A stretch of DNA of 7,713 nucleotides, taken from assembly GCA_021823555.1 (NCBI GenBank), contig JAKANW010000120.1, forward strand, positions 1 to 7,713. Reading direction: 5' to 3'. Positions within the stretch are counted from its first letter, which is position 1; every line of letters begins with the position of its first letter. Below are positions 6,702 to 7,713 of the stretch, piece after piece. Under the pieces are notes generated by a model. The model saw nothing but the letters and a program-made list of their open reading frames with translations, had not been told where the DNA came from and searched no databases. Made by a program: the position numbers and the translations under genes. Origin of the DNA: Chloroflexota bacterium (GTDB taxonomy: Bacteria > Chloroflexota > Anaerolineae > Anaerolineales > Villigracilaceae).

Positions 6702-7448
6702 ATGCAGTTCGAGGTATTCACGCTTTTGCCCGAAGTATTCCCTGCGTACCTGGAAACCAGTATCCTGAAACGCGCCAGCGAACGGGGCTTGATTGACGTG
6801 CGTGTTCACAACATTCGCGACTATACACATGACCGGCATCACACCACTGACGACACTCCCTACGGCGGAGGTGGAGGGATGGTGATGAAACCGGAACCCG
6901 TCTTCGAGGCGATTGAAACCGTATTAGGGGATGCGCTTCACACCGCGCCCCAGCCTGTTCCCGTCATCATGCTGACTCCCCAGGGACGCGTTTTCAACCA
7001 AACCGTGGCCCGCGAGTTGTCGAGCTACGAGAAGATCGTACTCATCTGTGGCCGCTATGAGGGCATTGACGAACGCATCCGCGAGCACCTGGTCACAGAC
7101 GAGATTTCCATGGGCGATTACGTCTTGACAGGCGGCGAACTTCCGGCCCTGCTGGTGATCGACGCGGTATCCCGTCTCCTGCCAGGCGTGCTCGGCGACC
7201 CGGACGGCGCGACCGATGACTCGCACGCCACCGGCCTGCTCGAATATCCGCACTACACCCGCCCGCCTGAGTTCCGCGGCTGGGGCGCGCCGGAGGTGCT
7301 GCTCTCCGGCGATCACGCCAAAATTGAAAAATGGCGGCGGGAACAGTCCTTGTTACGGACATTGCAAAAGAGGCCAGATTTATTGAAAAAAGCAAACTTG
7401 ACAGAAGAAGATCGCAAAGTTCTAGCAAAACACGGCTTCAAGGATTAA
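6702..7448 (+). CDS. trmD: tRNA (guanine37-N1)-methyltransferase TrmD
   Basis: The 248-residue protein has typical TrmD length. It is a SPOUT (trefoil-knot) dimeric enzyme that uses S-adenosylmethionine to methylate G37 next to the anticodon, which prevents +1 frameshifting. Motifs in order are [17 protein letters not shown] (50-66), [10 protein letters not shown] (91-100), [12 protein letters not shown] (115-126) and the SAM-binding knot region [21 protein letters not shown] (134-154). Next come the linker with Arg158 and Asp173, and then [12 protein letters not shown] and [10 protein letters not shown] in the tRNA-binding C-terminal domain. Arg158 and Asp173 are 15 residues apart, as are catalytic Arg154 and Asp169 of the Haemophilus enzyme, so it should be active. 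It is divergent from the TPR genes. The common partners rpsP, rimM and rplS are not adjacent. No Shine-Dalgarno precedes the ATG. Confidence 0.98.
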   Translation: MQFEVFTLLPEVFPAYLETSILKRASERGLIDVRVHNIRDYTHDRHHTTDDTPYGGGGGMVMKPEPVFEAIETVLGDALHTAPQPVPVIMLTPQGRVFNQTVARELSSYEKIVLICGRYEGIDERIREHLVTDEISMGDYVLTGGELPALLVIDAVSRLLPGVLGDPDGATDDSHATGLLEYPHYTRPPEFRGWGAPEVLLSGDHAKIEKWRREQSLLRTLQKRPDLLKKANLTEEDRKVLAKHGFKD

Positions 7449-7467
7449 TTGACTGCTTGAACCATAG

Positions 7468-7496
7468 CGCGACTTTCAAGTCTTTCAAGTCGCGCC
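7468..7496 (+). terminator. Hairpin after trmD, possible terminator without a U-tract
   Basis: GCGCGACTT (7468-7476) and AAGTCGCGC (7488-7496) form a perfect 9-bp stem with an 11-nt loop, 19 nt after the trmD stop. The loop region is built from two tandem CTTTCAAGT units (7474-7482, 7483-7491). No T-run follows, so intrinsic termination would be weak. It could instead be a dispersed hairpin repeat: its AAGTC/GACTT words recall those at 1581-1640. Confidence 0.5.
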
Positions 7497-7534
7497 ATAA
7501 ATGTCGCGATACAAAACTTTCACTGGAGAGGAAA

Positions 7535-7713
7535 ATGAAATTCAACTACGGCAAGATCTTCCTGCTCGGATTTGGCTTCTTCGGGGTCAGCGTCATCTGG
7601 ACGGTATATAACGCCTTCGTCCCACTTTTCCTGGCCAACAAATTCAACCTCTCGCCGGTCTTCATCGGCTTCTTCATGACGTTGGATAACATCGCGGCGC
7701 TCTTCATCCAGCC
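7535..7713 (+). CDS. Major facilitator superfamily transporter, N-terminal fragment (cut by window edge)
   Basis: Fifty-nine complete codons run from an ATG at 7535 to the end of the window. The start is supported by GGAG (7525-7528), 6 nt upstream. The sequence shows a short basic cytosolic N-terminus (MKFNYGK), a first membrane helix (about 8-32) with an aromatic/Gly-rich face (GFGFFGVSVIWTVYNAFVP), a short polar loop (ANKFNLSP) and the beginning of a second helix carrying MTLDNIAALFIQP. This pattern resembles MFS proteins of the SLC45/sugar-cation symporter type, which move small sugars or related solutes across the cytoplasmic membrane. Substrate cannot be told from this fragment. It follows trmD after 86 nt with a hairpin between, so co-transcription is uncertain. 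No convincing own promoter was seen. Confidence 0.75.
   Translation, partial: MKFNYGKIFLLGFGFFGVSVIWTVYNAFVPLFLANKFNLSPVFIGFFMTLDNIAALFIQ

Noticed and set aside
7450..7476. TTGACT at 7450 as a -35 for the MFS gene
   Set aside because: No acceptable -10 lies 16-18 nt downstream; the expected position falls inside the GC-rich hairpin stem.

Overview
The window looks like a chromosomal segment from a Chloroflexota bacterium, most likely class Anaerolineae. That assignment is an inference. It rests on four predicted envelope proteins with one N-terminal membrane anchor or lipobox followed by Pro/Thr-rich linkers (TPTPT type), the GroEL tail ending GGMDY, and mixed use of Shine-Dalgarno and apparently leaderless starts. 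It is an ordinary, densely packed housekeeping and envelope region. No CRISPR array, insertion sequence, tRNA, rRNA or phage gene was found.

Layout. From 1 to 6619 everything reads on the minus strand, so in transcription order it runs from high to low coordinates. First come two tandem paralogous membrane-anchored TPR proteins (6619-5315, then 5302-3854). Next is a groES-groEL operon (3704-1744) with a textbook heat-shock control region: a sigma70-type promoter and a perfect CIRCE operator at the predicted transcript start. A strong intrinsic terminator (1729-1695) closes it. Then come a parvulin-family foldase lipoprotein (1675-707) and a single-pass membrane protein with a long Pro/Thr linker, cut by the left edge (677-1). 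Going right from the divergent intergenic region (6620-6701), trmD (6702-7448) and the start of an MFS transporter (7535 onward, cut by the right edge) read on the plus strand.

How the genes fit together. GroES/GroEL fold cytosolic proteins under HrcA/CIRCE control. The adjacent lipoprotein foldase probably assists folding outside the membrane. The two TPR proteins look like extracytoplasmic protein-interaction scaffolds: they share a Cys pair with identical spacing near the C-terminus, consistent with a disulfide. TrmD makes m1G37 in tRNA and is unrelated to its neighbours, and it is not flanked by its common partners rpsP/rimM/rplS.

Points worth a second look are: three predicted promoters whose -10 boxes sit 6-7 nt before an ATG that has no Shine-Dalgarno (leaderless mRNAs); a Glu at the usually Gly position 416 of GroEL; a Gln at the first conserved His of the parvulin fold; a Cys-rich insertion in only one TPR paralog; and small inverted repeats inside the signal-peptide coding region of the foldase. 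I see no convincing sign of a wholly new system here.
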